The notes beneath the pieces are model-generated. The model ran no database searches, was not told the origin of the DNA, and saw only the letters and a list, made by a program, of their open reading frames with translations. The translations under genes were made by a program, and so were the position numbers. Positions 49,458 to 60,394 of a stretch of DNA of 64,000 nucleotides are shown piece after piece. The DNA lies in NCBI RefSeq assembly GCF_030268005.1, contig NZ_BRZC01000004.1, positions 558,001-622,000 on the forward strand, given 5' to 3'. Each line of letters begins with the position of its first letter. The first letter of the stretch is position 1. Source of the stretch: Microbacterium arabinogalactanolyticum (GTDB lineage Bacteria > Actinomycetota > Actinomycetes > Actinomycetales > Microbacteriaceae).

Positions 49458-51008
49458 ATGACCAGGCACATCGAAATCAGGAAGAACACCTACCTCGACT
49501 CCGTCTCGCTCATGTCGATGAGCACCAAGGCGAACGCCGTCGAGGGCGTCACCCAGGCTCTGCTGGGTATGGCGACCCCCATGAACAAGGAGGTGCTCGC
49601 CAACGTCGGCGTCAACGACACCGCCGTCGACGAGGCCAAGCCGAGCGATCTGATGATCGTGATCGACGCGAGCGACGACACCATCGAAGCCGCCATCGCA
49701 GCGGTCAACGACATCCTCACCCGCAAGGACAAGAAGGCCGGGGAGGCCCACGAGGTGCGCTACCGCACGCTGGACGGCGCCTTCGAGGAGAACCAGGACA
49801 CCAACCTGGTACTCATCTCGGTCAACGGTGCGTTCGCCGCCCGTGAGGCGCGCAAGGCGCTGAACGCCGGCAAGAGCGTCATGATCTTCTCCGACAACGT
49901 GTCCGTCGAGGACGAGCTGTCGCTGAAGAACCTCGCCCACGAGAAGGGCCTGATCGTGATGGGGCCGGACTGCGGCACCGCGATCATCAACGGCACCGGC
50001 CTGGCCTTCGCCAACGCGGTGCGCCGCGGCAGCATCGGCGTCGTCGGCGCCTCGGGCACCGGCAGCCAGGAGGTGTCCGTCCGCGTGCACGACTTCGGCG
50101 GCGGCATCTCGCAGCTGATCGGCACCGGCGGTCGCGACCTCAGCACCGACATCGGCGGCATCTCGATGATCGACGGCATCCGGGCGCTGGACGCCGACCC
50201 CGAGACCAAGGTCATCGTCATCATCTCCAAGCCGCCGGCAGAGGACGTGGCGGCGAAGGTCCTGGCCGAGGCCGGCTCCGCGTCGAAGCCCGTCTTCGTC
50301 ACCTTCCTGGGTTCGGACCGCACCGAGTCCGGATACGACAACGTCACGATCGTCACGGAGGGCACCAAGCCCCTCGCGATCGCCGCCGTCGTGGCATCCG
50401 GCATCGACGAGTCGACGCTGGACAAGCACCCCCTGAACATCCCGCTGATCGAAGAGGTGCGCGCCAAGCTCGCCCCCGAGCAGAAGTACATCCGTGGCCT
50501 GTTCTGCGGTGGCACGCTCTGCGACGAGTCGATGTTCGCGGCCCTCGACAGCTACGAGAACGTGTACTCCAACATCCAGAAGAACCCGGCGTACAAGATC
50601 GGTGCGATGGATGCCTCGAAGGAGCACACCTTCCTCGACATGGGCGACGACGACTTCACCAACGGTCGACCGCACCCCATGATCGACCCGTCGCTGCGTC
50701 TGCAGCGCATCGTCCAGGAAGCGGACGACCCCGAGGTCGGCGTCATCGCCATGGACTTCGTGCTCGGTTTCGGCTCGCACGAGGACCCGGTCGGCGTCAC
50801 CATCCCGGCCATCACCGAGGCCAAGGCGAAGGCCGCCGCCCGCGGTCAGCACCTCGAGATCCTCGGCTACGTCCTCGGCACGGACCTCGACACCCCGGCG
50901 CTGGCCGAGCAGGTCGCCAAGCTCGAGGCCGCCGGCGTGACCATCGCCTCCTCCTCCACCAACCTCGGCCTGCTGGCCCGTGAATTCGTCGCGAAGGGTG
51001 ACAACTGA
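49458..51008 (+). CDS. FdrA/AllF-like subunit, succinyl-CoA-synthetase-related
   Basis: 516 residues. The central part (about 150-400) matches the CoA-ligase fold of succinyl-CoA synthetase alpha/beta: GLIVMGPDCGTAIINGTGLAFANAV, SIGVVGASGTGSQEVSV, and GTGGRDLSTDIGG, but the phospho-His motif of the alpha subunit is not obvious. E. coli FdrA is AllF, a subunit of oxamate carbamoyltransferase. N-terminal residues 1-115 (RKNTYLDSVSLMSMSTK) are FdrA-specific. AAGGA Shine-Dalgarno; the stop overlaps the DUF1116 start by one base (TGATG). Confidence 0.92.
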   Translation: MTRHIEIRKNTYLDSVSLMSMSTKANAVEGVTQALLGMATPMNKEVLANVGVNDTAVDEAKPSDLMIVIDASDDTIEAAIAAVNDILTRKDKKAGEAHEVRYRTLDGAFEENQDTNLVLISVNGAFAAREARKALNAGKSVMIFSDNVSVEDELSLKNLAHEKGLIVMGPDCGTAIINGTGLAFANAVRRGSIGVVGASGTGSQEVSVRVHDFGGGISQLIGTGGRDLSTDIGGISMIDGIRALDADPETKVIVIISKPPAEDVAAKVLAEAGSASKPVFVTFLGSDRTESGYDNVTIVTEGTKPLAIAAVVASGIDESTLDKHPLNIPLIEEVRAKLAPEQKYIRGLFCGGTLCDESMFAALDSYENVYSNIQKNPAYKIGAMDASKEHTFLDMGDDDFTNGRPHPMIDPSLRLQRIVQEADDPEVGVIAMDFVLGFGSHEDPVGVTIPAITEAKAKAAARGQHLEILGYVLGTDLDTPALAEQVAKLEAAGVTIASSSTNLGLLAREFVAKGDN

Positions 51009-52432
51009 TGAGCGTCAACGACCTTTTCTCCTCCGAGCTGAAGCCGGTCAACCTCGGCCTCGACATGTTCGCCGATGACCTGAAGACGCAGGGCGTCGAG
51101 CCGGTCCTGATGGACTGGACCCCGCCGGGCGGCGGCGACCCGGAGGTCATCGCCGCACTGAGCCGTCTCGAGGACCCCGCGGTCGCCGAGAAGATCGACG
51201 CCGCCAACGAGGTCGCCCTCGAGCGCATCCTCTCCTCGCAGCCCTTCCTGGAGGGCTTCGGACAGGCGATCGACACCGTGCCCGGGATGACCGCCAAGAC
51301 CATCCTGCACGCCGGCCCGCCGATCGAGTTCACCCGGATGTCGGGCCCGATGAAGGGCGCCGTCACCGGCGCGCTCGTCTTCGAGGGCCTGGCCAAGGAC
51401 GTCGACGAGGCATTCGAGCTCGCGGCGTCGGGCGAGATCACTTTCTCGCCCTGCCACGAGCACCAGTCGGTCGGCTCGATGGCCGGTGTCACCAGCGCGA
51501 GCATGTGGGTGCACAAGGTCACCAACCGCACCCACGGCAACACCGCCTTCACCAACCTGTCCGAGCAGCTGTCGAAGATCCTGCGCTTCGGGGCCAACGA
51601 CCAGTCGGTCATCGACCGTCTGAACTGGATGCGCGACGTGTTCGGTCCCGTGCTCGCCGGGGCCATGGCGCTGAACGAGGATGGCCTGGACCTGCGTCTG
51701 ATGCTCTCGCAGGCGCTGCACATGGGCGACGAGGCGCACAACCGCAACGTGGCCGGCACCACCCTGCTGATCCAGGCGCTGGCCCCGTACATCCTCGAGA
51801 CCGACTTCACCACGAAGGAGAAGCGCGAGGTCTTCGACTTCGTCGCCTCCTCGGACTACTTCTCCGGTCCCACCTGGATGGTCGCGGCGAAGGCGTCGAT
51901 GGACGCGGCGAACGGCATCGAGAACTCCACGATCGTCACCACCATGGCCCGCAACGGCGTCGACTTCGGCATCCGCGTGTCCGGCACCGGCGGACAGTGG
52001 TTCACCGGCCCCGCGCAGGAGGTCATCGGCCCGATGTTCGCCGGCTACACCCGTGAGGACTCCGGTCTGGACATGGGCGACTCCGCCATCACCGAGACCT
52101 TCGGCATCGGCGGTTTCGCGATGGCCGCTGCTCCCGCGATCGTCGCCCTCGTCGGCGGCACGGTCGACGAGGCCATGGGCTACTCGCGCACGATGAACGC
52201 GATCACGACGGGCAACAACCCGAACATCACGATCCCCGCGCTCGACTTCATGGGGGTCCCCAGCGGCATCGACGTGCGCAAGGTGATGGAGACCGGCATC
52301 CTCCCGATCATCAACACCGCCATCGCCCACAAGGAGCCGGGCATCGGCATGATCGGCGCGGGCATCACCCATCCGCCGGTCGAGGCCTTCCAGAAGGCGC
52401 TCCGCGCCCTCGCCGAGACGGTCGCGCTGTGA
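51008..52432 (+). CDS. DUF1116 protein, AllG-like subunit of oxamate carbamoyltransferase
   Basis: 474 residues, complete. Family blocks are VLMDWTPPGGGDPEV near the N-terminus, FSPCHEHQSVGSMAGVTSASM, RFGANDQSVIDRL, HMGDEAHNRNVAGTTLL and RNGVDFGIRVSG. E. coli AllG (YlbE) belongs here. Conserved His/Glu/Asp clusters (CHEH, GDEAHNRN) suggest a metal or phosphate site, but no mechanism is established from sequence. Strong codon bias, shared with fdrA, suggests abundant expression when induced. GTGA overlap with the permease gene behind. Confidence 0.92.
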   Translation: MSVNDLFSSELKPVNLGLDMFADDLKTQGVEPVLMDWTPPGGGDPEVIAALSRLEDPAVAEKIDAANEVALERILSSQPFLEGFGQAIDTVPGMTAKTILHAGPPIEFTRMSGPMKGAVTGALVFEGLAKDVDEAFELAASGEITFSPCHEHQSVGSMAGVTSASMWVHKVTNRTHGNTAFTNLSEQLSKILRFGANDQSVIDRLNWMRDVFGPVLAGAMALNEDGLDLRLMLSQALHMGDEAHNRNVAGTTLLIQALAPYILETDFTTKEKREVFDFVASSDYFSGPTWMVAAKASMDAANGIENSTIVTTMARNGVDFGIRVSGTGGQWFTGPAQEVIGPMFAGYTREDSGLDMGDSAITETFGIGGFAMAAAPAIVALVGGTVDEAMGYSRTMNAITTGNNPNITIPALDFMGVPSGIDVRKVMETGILPIINTAIAHKEPGIGMIGAGITHPPVEAFQKALRALAETVAL

Positions 52433-54066
52433 GCGCCCCCGCGCCGGCATCCGTGTCCACCGCCGGCCAGCTGAAGTGGTGGAAGAAGGGCGACATCGCG
52501 GCGTTCTTCGCGCTGTTCACCAACAACCTGACCAACATCATCACCTTCACCGCCCTGCTCACCATGGCGGGGCTCCCGGTGGACATGGTGGTCGGACGCA
52601 TCGCGCCGGCGTTCGGCCTGGCGATCCTGCTCACCTCCTCGATGTACGTGTGGTTCGCCAAGCGCCTCGCCGCCAAGGAGGGTCGCGACGACGTCGTGGC
52701 CCTTCCCTCCGGTCCCAGTGCGCCCTCGATCTTCACGGTCACGTTCCTGGTGATCCTGCCGGTCTACTCGACCACGCAGGATGCCGAGCTCGCCGTGGGC
52801 ATCGGCCTCGTCTGGGGCTTCCTGGAGGGTCTGATCCTGTTCGTGGGCTCGTTCTTCGGCGACCTGCTGCGCCGGGCCGTCCCCCGCTCGGTGCTGCTGG
52901 CCTGCCTCGCGGGGCTGGGCCTGCTGCTGCTGGCGATGAACCCGATGCTGCAGTCCTTCCAGTTCCCCGTCGTCGCGTTCGTGGTGCTGACGCTCGTGCT
53001 GATGAACTGGTTCGGCCGCTCGCCGTTCCTGGGCAGGGTTCCGACCGGTCTGCTGCTGCTGATCGTGGGCACGGCCGCCGCCTGGGCGTTCGGCCTGCAG
53101 ACGCCGGAGGCGGTCCAGGCCGCGCTGGTGCACGCGGGGTGGCACCCGCCGCAGGTGTCGATCACGAACTTCATCGACGGCGTCGCCCACGCCGGACCGT
53201 TCCTCGCCTCGGCGGTGCCGCTGGCGCTGGCGAACTACGTGTTCGACCTGGAGAACATCGAGGCGGCCGAAGCCGCCGGCGACCACTACAGCGCCCGTCC
53301 CGTGATGCTCGTCAACGGCGGCGCCACGATGGTCGGCGCCCTGATGGGCAACCCGTACCCCGTCACCGTGTACATCGGGCACACCGCGTACAAGGAGATG
53401 GGCGCCGGGATCGGCTACACGATGCTGAACGGCATCACGATGTTCGCGGTGGGACTGTTCGGTATGAGCGCCCTGCTGCTGTCGGTGGTCCCGATGGCGG
53501 CGATCGCGCCGATCCTGATCTACATCGGAGTCGTCACCGCCGCGCAGTCGGTGCGTGAGACGCCGAAGGTGGAGCTGCCGGTGATCTTCATCGCGCTGTT
53601 CCCGTGGATCGCGAACTGGGCGAACAGCCTCATCAACAACACGCTGAAGGCGGCGGGCACGAGCACGGCCGAAGTGGGAGCGGATGCTCTGAACCACGCC
53701 GGCACGTACTTCGCCGGCATCTCCACGCTCGGCAACGGCGCACCGCTGTCGTCGCTGCTGTGGGGCATGATCGCGATCTTCGCGATCCGCAACAAGCCCC
53801 TGCAGGGCGCGATCATCGGTGCACTGGCGGGCGTCCTGTCGTTCTTCGGCGTCATCCACGCGCATGTCCCGGGCCTGCCCGAGAAGTTCGCGCTGTCCGA
53901 CACGCACGTGATGTTCCTCGTCGCGTACCTGATGGTGGCGGTGCTGTTCCTGGCGAAGTGGCTCCAGGACCGGATCACGAACGAGTCGGTGACCTTCACC
54001 GCGAACGACGAGATCACGCTCAGCAACGCCGTCGCGCCGTCGCTGATCCAGGCTCCCCAGCGCTGA
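52429..54066 (+). CDS. NCS2-like nucleobase permease
   Basis: 545 residues, 12 or more hydrophobic segments. The N-terminal block GDIAAFFALFTNNLTNIITFTALL and the discontinuous-helix region VFDLENIEAAEAAGDHYSARPVM and GNPYPVTVYIGHTAYKEMGAG correspond to the helix 3/8/10 substrate site of NCS2/AzgA-like purine carriers, with Glu in helix 8 (ENIEAAE). It is the last gene of the operon and the second nucleobase-type carrier in it. It may import a purine-derived ureide or export oxamate; the sequence does not decide. GTG start in a GTGA overlap. Confidence 0.85.
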   Translation: MSAPAPASVSTAGQLKWWKKGDIAAFFALFTNNLTNIITFTALLTMAGLPVDMVVGRIAPAFGLAILLTSSMYVWFAKRLAAKEGRDDVVALPSGPSAPSIFTVTFLVILPVYSTTQDAELAVGIGLVWGFLEGLILFVGSFFGDLLRRAVPRSVLLACLAGLGLLLLAMNPMLQSFQFPVVAFVVLTLVLMNWFGRSPFLGRVPTGLLLLIVGTAAAWAFGLQTPEAVQAALVHAGWHPPQVSITNFIDGVAHAGPFLASAVPLALANYVFDLENIEAAEAAGDHYSARPVMLVNGGATMVGALMGNPYPVTVYIGHTAYKEMGAGIGYTMLNGITMFAVGLFGMSALLLSVVPMAAIAPILIYIGVVTAAQSVRETPKVELPVIFIALFPWIANWANSLINNTLKAAGTSTAEVGADALNHAGTYFAGISTLGNGAPLSSLLWGMIAIFAIRNKPLQGAIIGALAGVLSFFGVIHAHVPGLPEKFALSDTHVMFLVAYLMVAVLFLAKWLQDRITNESVTFTANDEITLSNAVAPSLIQAPQR

Positions 54067-54072
54067 GCCGCC

Positions 54073-54109
54073 CAGAGGGTCCGGGAGTGCACCGCTCCCG
54101 GGCCCTCTG
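54073..54109. terminator. Terminator of the carbamoyltransferase operon
   Basis: CAGAGGGTCCGGGAG pairs with CTCCCGGGCCCTCTG (one G-U) around TGCACCG; 7 nt after the permease stop. Confidence 0.8.
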
Positions 54110-54211
54110 CACACCCGAGCTCAGTGCAGGGCAGGGCAGGGCTGGATGGCCGTGTCCACCCCCTCACCTTCAACGAAGGCCGGTACCCCGTGGGGCCGGT
54201 CTTCTTCGACT

Positions 54212-54823
54212 TCAGGTGGAGATGCCGCCGTCTTCGGCCCGCAGGGGCAGAGCGTCGAGGGCCGCCGCCACGGCTGCGCGCACGACATCGTCGATCCACG
54301 ACGGGATCGGGGATGCCTGCGCGATGAACCCGCGGATCAGCCCGTAGGGGATCGCGCGCACCACTGTGTACGCCTGTACGGTCAGGGCAGGGTCATCCGC
54401 GCCATAGCGCTCGCGGATCACATCGCGGAAGCGCGCTCCCATCTCGTCGTTGACATGCAGAATCTGCTTCTGCAGCTCCTCGGACCCCACCCCGGCAAGC
54501 TGCCCCTGCCCGAACATCTTCATCGCCCGCGCCTCGGTGGGGTGCGCTCGGCAGTACCTCGACTGGTGCAGAGCGGCCTCCAGGAGCGGATCGTCCGCCT
54601 CCATGGCCTCGAACAGCGTCGTGTGGAAGCGCTCGATCGCCCGCAGCCACAGGCGTGCCAGCAGCTCGTCGCGCGAAGAGAATCGCAGATACACCGAACC
54701 CGCGTGCACCCCGGACGCCCGGCTGATGTCCGCGATCGACGGCCTGATGATCGCGGGATCTGCGAGGAGGTCCCTGGCGGCGTCGAGCACCTGATCATCA
54801 GTGAATCGCCGGGGCCGGGCCAT
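54212..54823 (-). CDS. TetR/AcrR-family regulator
   Basis: 203 residues. HTH at residues about 8-55 (DDQVLDAARDLLADPAIIRPSIADISRASGVHAGSVYLRF, the recognition helix being VHAGSVYLRFSS). The C-terminal ligand domain has the pattern YCRAHPTEARAMKMFGQGQL. TAGACT 6 nt before the ATG indicates a leaderless message. It is divergent from a small membrane protein gene whose start codon lies inside a palindrome, the most likely target. It points toward the carbamoyltransferase operon but is cut off from it by a terminator. Confidence 0.88.
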   Translation of the reverse strand: MARPRRFTDDQVLDAARDLLADPAIIRPSIADISRASGVHAGSVYLRFSSRDELLARLWLRAIERFHTTLFEAMEADDPLLEAALHQSRYCRAHPTEARAMKMFGQGQLAGVGSEELQKQILHVNDEMGARFRDVIRERYGADDPALTVQAYTVVRAIPYGLIRGFIAQASPIPSWIDDVVRAAVAAALDALPLRAEDGGIST

Positions 54824-54829
54824 CCCGAA

Positions 54830-54835
54830 AGTCTA
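54830..54835 (-). promoter_or_regulatory. -10 box of leaderless tetR promoter
   Basis: TAGACT on the minus strand, 6 nt before the ATG at 54823. Confidence 0.5.
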
Positions 54836-54903
54836 TGCGCTGACGCCTGGGCAGTGCCGATCGCCGCATGCTCTTGTGCTGTCCGCCTTCTGATGTCAGA
54901 TTA

Positions 54904-54919
54904 TTGAATATGGATTCAA
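54904..54919. promoter_or_regulatory. Palindrome over the start codon of the small membrane protein gene
   Basis: TTGAAT-ATGG-ATTCAA, perfect 6-bp arms. The ATG at 54910 is in the spacer. GATTAT at 54899-54904 is a possible -10 with the transcription start at or next to the ATG. Candidate operator for the divergent TetR. Confidence 0.5.
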
Positions 54920-55275
54920 AAATGCGCCCCTGGGTGGGCATCCTGCTGCTCGTCGTCAGCCTCGGTCATAGCGCCATGATCACCTCGATCTGGATCGCCT
55001 CCGGACTGGCGCCGAGCACCGCTCTGTTCTGGTCCGCCGCATTCGGCGTGGCGCTCCTGATGTGCGGCGTCACCGCCGTGGAGCTCGAGCGCGCACGCGG
55101 GTTCGTCCCCCTGTCCGTGCTGATCGCGCTGGCCGCGCTGACCCTGTTCGGTCTGGCGATCATGCCGGTGTCCGGCTTCCTTACTCTGATCGCGCCCCTG
55201 ACCGTGGGGGTCGTCCGATGGATCCGGGGACGCGCATCGACCCGGCGCACCCCGGTGGTCGTGCACGTCGACTGA
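54910..55275 (+). CDS. Small hypothetical membrane protein
   Basis: 121 residues with three or four hydrophobic segments (VGILLLVVSLGHSAMITSIWIA, ALFWSAAFGVALLMCGVTAV, LSVLIALAALTLFGLAIMPVSG, LTLIAPLTVGVVRWI) and a basic tail. It is probably the target of the divergent TetR regulator. The ATG at 54910 lies in a palindrome and lacks a Shine-Dalgarno; an ATG four codons later is also possible. Function unknown; size and topology resemble small DUF4345/DUF4267-type membrane proteins, but I cannot assign it. Confidence 0.75.
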   Translation: MDSKMRPWVGILLLVVSLGHSAMITSIWIASGLAPSTALFWSAAFGVALLMCGVTAVELERARGFVPLSVLIALAALTLFGLAIMPVSGFLTLIAPLTVGVVRWIRGRASTRRTPVVVHVD

Positions 55276-55300
55276 CGGACCCGCCGGCCGGGCTGACGCG

Positions 55301-55334
55301 AAGGAGGCCGGTCCCCGCGGGGACCGGCCTCCTT
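55301..55334. terminator. Bidirectional terminator, perfect 34-bp palindrome
   Basis: 17-base arms beginning AAGGAGGCCGGTCCCCG with no mismatch or loop, between the convergent membrane protein gene and secA. Confidence 0.85.
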
Positions 55335-55350
55335 GCAGCGCCTGGGGCGC

Positions 55351-58110
<2,760 letters not shown>

Positions 58111-58275
58111 GGATGTCTCCCTTGGATCTCGGGTGCCGGCAAGGGTCGTCGCCGGGCATACCGTGTCATGTTACCGGCCCGTGACATGCATCCGCTGTGC
58201 GCTGCGGGGGCGGCCGGCCACGCTGAGCGCGAACAGGACACGCGGATCATGGCTTCGGTGCGGCGTTTCCGGGCA

Positions 58276-58295
58276 TGCATATACTCGGCAATGCA
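58276..58295. promoter_or_regulatory. PadR operator candidate overlapping a TATACT -10 box
   Basis: TGCAT-N10-ATGCA spans a good -10 hexamer (TATACT, 58280-58285) on the plus strand, 37 nt before padR. Binding there would block transcription, so autorepression is likely. The rest of the 58111-58321 gap shows a possible secA -10 (TAACAT, minus strand, 58169-58174) and nothing else I can name. Confidence 0.5.
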
Positions 58296-58321
58296 ATACC
58301 CGGGAGATGATCGGAGACCGC

Positions 58322-58915
58322 ATGTCCGTCCGCCAGAGCCTGCTCGCCATCCTCGATCAGGGTCCGTGCTACGGATACCAGCTGCGCGCCGAGTTCGACC
58401 GCCGCACCGGGTCGACCTGGCCGCTCAACGTCGGTCAGATCTACAACACCCTCGAACGGCTGGAGCGCGACGGCCTGGTGCGGAAGGGCGATGTCGACGA
58501 CCAGGGGCACGTCTACTACTCGATCACGGATGCCGGTCGCGACGAGGTGCGGGACTGGCTGGACTCCCCCGTTCCGCAGCAGGCCGGCACGCGCGACGAG
58601 CTGCCGATCAAGCTCGCGCTGGCGGCGACCCTCCCCGGCGTGGACGTCGCGGCCGTGATGCGCCGTCAGCGCGAGACGTCGCTCGAGGCTCTCGAAGGAC
58701 TGCGTGCGACGCGGCCGCCGAGCGCGAACGGCGGTGAGGACCTGGCCGCGGCTCTCGTCGCCGATGCACTGATCTTCCGCGCTGAGGCAGAGGTGCGGTG
58801 GATCGACCATGTGGCGTCGCAGCTGCTGGCCGGCGCGCCCCACACCCGCGAGCTGGCGCTCAGCGCGCAGACCCCTCGGCGAGGGCGGCCACCGCGCGCG
58901 GCGCACGCCGCCTAG
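58322..58915 (+). CDS. PadR-family transcriptional regulator
   Basis: 197 residues, PadR-s2 type: an N-terminal winged helix (1-80; QSLLAILDQGPCYGYQLRAEFDRRTG, NVGQIYNTLERLERDGLV, then wing GHVYYSITDAGRDEV) and a C-terminal helical dimerisation domain (about 100-180). Homologues repress drug transporters or phenolic acid genes. The ATG at 58322 has GGAG six bases ahead; a longer frame runs upstream through secA antisense and is rejected. No transporter is adjacent; the next gene encodes a coiled-coil protein 92 nt downstream in the same direction. Confidence 0.9.
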   Translation: MSVRQSLLAILDQGPCYGYQLRAEFDRRTGSTWPLNVGQIYNTLERLERDGLVRKGDVDDQGHVYYSITDAGRDEVRDWLDSPVPQQAGTRDELPIKLALAATLPGVDVAAVMRRQRETSLEALEGLRATRPPSANGGEDLAAALVADALIFRAEAEVRWIDHVASQLLAGAPHTRELALSAQTPRRGRPPRAAHAA

Positions 58916-58995
58916 CGACTCTCGACAGTGCTTCGGCGGGCCGGTGTTCGCCGAAGGCGCATCGGATGCACAGCGCTCGCATCACACGAGGCTCG

Positions 58996-59001
58996 TAGGA
59001 T
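58996..59001 (+). promoter_or_regulatory. -10 box of leaderless 59008 gene promoter
   Basis: TAGGAT, 6 nt before the ATG at 59008. Confidence 0.55.
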
Positions 59002-59007
59002 CGGTTC

Positions 59008-60330
59008 ATGGCCGGATTCTGGGGCAGACGTAGACGTGAAGAGGAAGCGCTCGCAGCGCAGGACGCGGATCTCGCGCGCCGCGCGGAGCAGGCGCTGGTG
59101 GCCGCGGACGAGCGCATCCGCACCACGTCCGACGAGCTCGCGTTCGCGCAGGCGGAGCTCGGCGACTCCCTGACCGCGGATCTGAAGGCGGCCCTGGATG
59201 CCGTGCGCCTGCACCTGCGCGAGGCGTTCCAGCTGCATCAGCTGAACCACGACGAGATCCCGGACACGGTCGAGGAACTGCGCACCCGCAACGCGCGGAT
59301 CGCGCAGCTGTGCGAGTGGGCGGAGGCTCTGCTCGATGAGAAGACCGGCACGCTGGCCGAGACCGTCGCGAAGGTACGTCGCGCGCCCGAGGTGACGGCG
59401 CAGGTCCGCAGGGATGCCGATGCGCTCGCCGCCCGCATCCCGCAGGCCCGAGACACGATCGCACGGCTGTCGTCGCGCTACTCCGAGACGGCCATGCGAC
59501 GCATCGCGTCCTCGGGCGACGAGGCCGAGCAGCTCATCGCGTTCGCCACCCACGGAGCCGATGTCTCCGAGCGACGCCGGGCCGCCAAGCAGAACGAGGA
59601 GGCCAATCTCGCCCTCGAGACCGCCACGGAGGCGGTGCGCCGCGCCGGCGCGATGCTCGACGCGGTCGAGGACTTCGAGATCCAGGCTCTGCGTGCCGAG
59701 TCGACGCTCGCGAACGTGGTCGCCGACTCGCGCGGCGACATCGTCGCGGCGCGCAACGCACCGCAGACCCCCGAGGTCGTCGCAGCCGCGGCCGCCCTCG
59801 AAGCGGCGCTGGGCGCACTGGCTCCGACCGGCACCCCGAACGACCCGTTCGCCGAGCTCACGCAGCTGCGGGCGGCGAACAGCGCACTGGACGATGCGAT
59901 CGCCAAGGCGCAGTACCGAATGGAGCATCCGCTCCCCTCCGTCGACCAGGTGCAGCACGCTCTCGACGACGCCGACCGCCAGCTGGGCGTCGCCCGCGGT
60001 CTGATCGCCGGCCACCGCGGCTGGATCGGAGCCGACGCACGCACCCGCCTCGCCGAGGCAGAGCGGCTGCGCGTGGACGTGCCGGGCATGATCGCCGCGG
60101 AGGACACCCGCGAACAGGCGCTGTCGTCCGCACGTCGGGTCGCGCTTCTGGCATCCGAGGCGCTGCAGCTGGCCCAGCGCGACATCGACTCCTCCCGCCC
60201 GCAGCAGCAGCCGTGGGGCGGCGACGGCTGGGGTGGAGGCGGACGCCGCGGAGGTGGCGGCGGCGACATCGTCAGCGGCGTGCTCGGCGGCCTGGTTATC
60301 GGCAGCATCCTGGACGGCATCTTCGACTGA
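59008..60330 (+). CDS. Coiled-coil protein with Gly-rich C-terminus
   Basis: 440 residues, almost wholly alpha-helical with long heptad stretches (about residues 10-375, e.g. RRAEQALVAADERIRTTSDELAF and TNEEANLALETATEAVRR-like runs). The tail is Gln/Trp/Gly-rich (PQQQPWGGDGWGGGGRRGGGGG) and then a short glycine-zipper-like hydrophobic end (DIVSGVLGGLVIGSILDGIFD). The same C-terminal arrangement occurs in actinobacterial TPM-domain proteins, but the TPM domain and signal peptide are absent here. It may attach to membranes by its last helix. Function unknown. Leaderless signal at 6 nt. Confidence 0.82.
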   Translation: MAGFWGRRRREEEALAAQDADLARRAEQALVAADERIRTTSDELAFAQAELGDSLTADLKAALDAVRLHLREAFQLHQLNHDEIPDTVEELRTRNARIAQLCEWAEALLDEKTGTLAETVAKVRRAPEVTAQVRRDADALAARIPQARDTIARLSSRYSETAMRRIASSGDEAEQLIAFATHGADVSERRRAAKQNEEANLALETATEAVRRAGAMLDAVEDFEIQALRAESTLANVVADSRGDIVAARNAPQTPEVVAAAAALEAALGALAPTGTPNDPFAELTQLRAANSALDDAIAKAQYRMEHPLPSVDQVQHALDDADRQLGVARGLIAGHRGWIGADARTRLAEAERLRVDVPGMIAAEDTREQALSSARRVALLASEALQLAQRDIDSSRPQQQPWGGDGWGGGGRRGGGGGDIVSGVLGGLVIGSILDGIFD

Positions 60331-60338
60331 TCCGCCAC

Positions 60339-60390
60339 CTGACCTGAAGAGGCGCCCTTCCCGATCGGGAAGGGCGCCTCTTCAGGTCAG
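60339..60390. terminator. Bidirectional terminator, perfect 52-bp palindrome
   Basis: 26-base arms beginning CTGACCTGAAGAGGCGCCC without mismatch between the coiled-coil protein gene and the convergent hpf gene. Longest palindrome in the window. Confidence 0.88.
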
Positions 60391-60394
60391 TCGG

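Noticed and set aside
48108..50852. 914-codon open frame on the minus strand
   Set aside because: Runs antisense through the permease, ankyrin and fdrA genes; Asp/Val/Gly-rich low-complexity product, no start signal.
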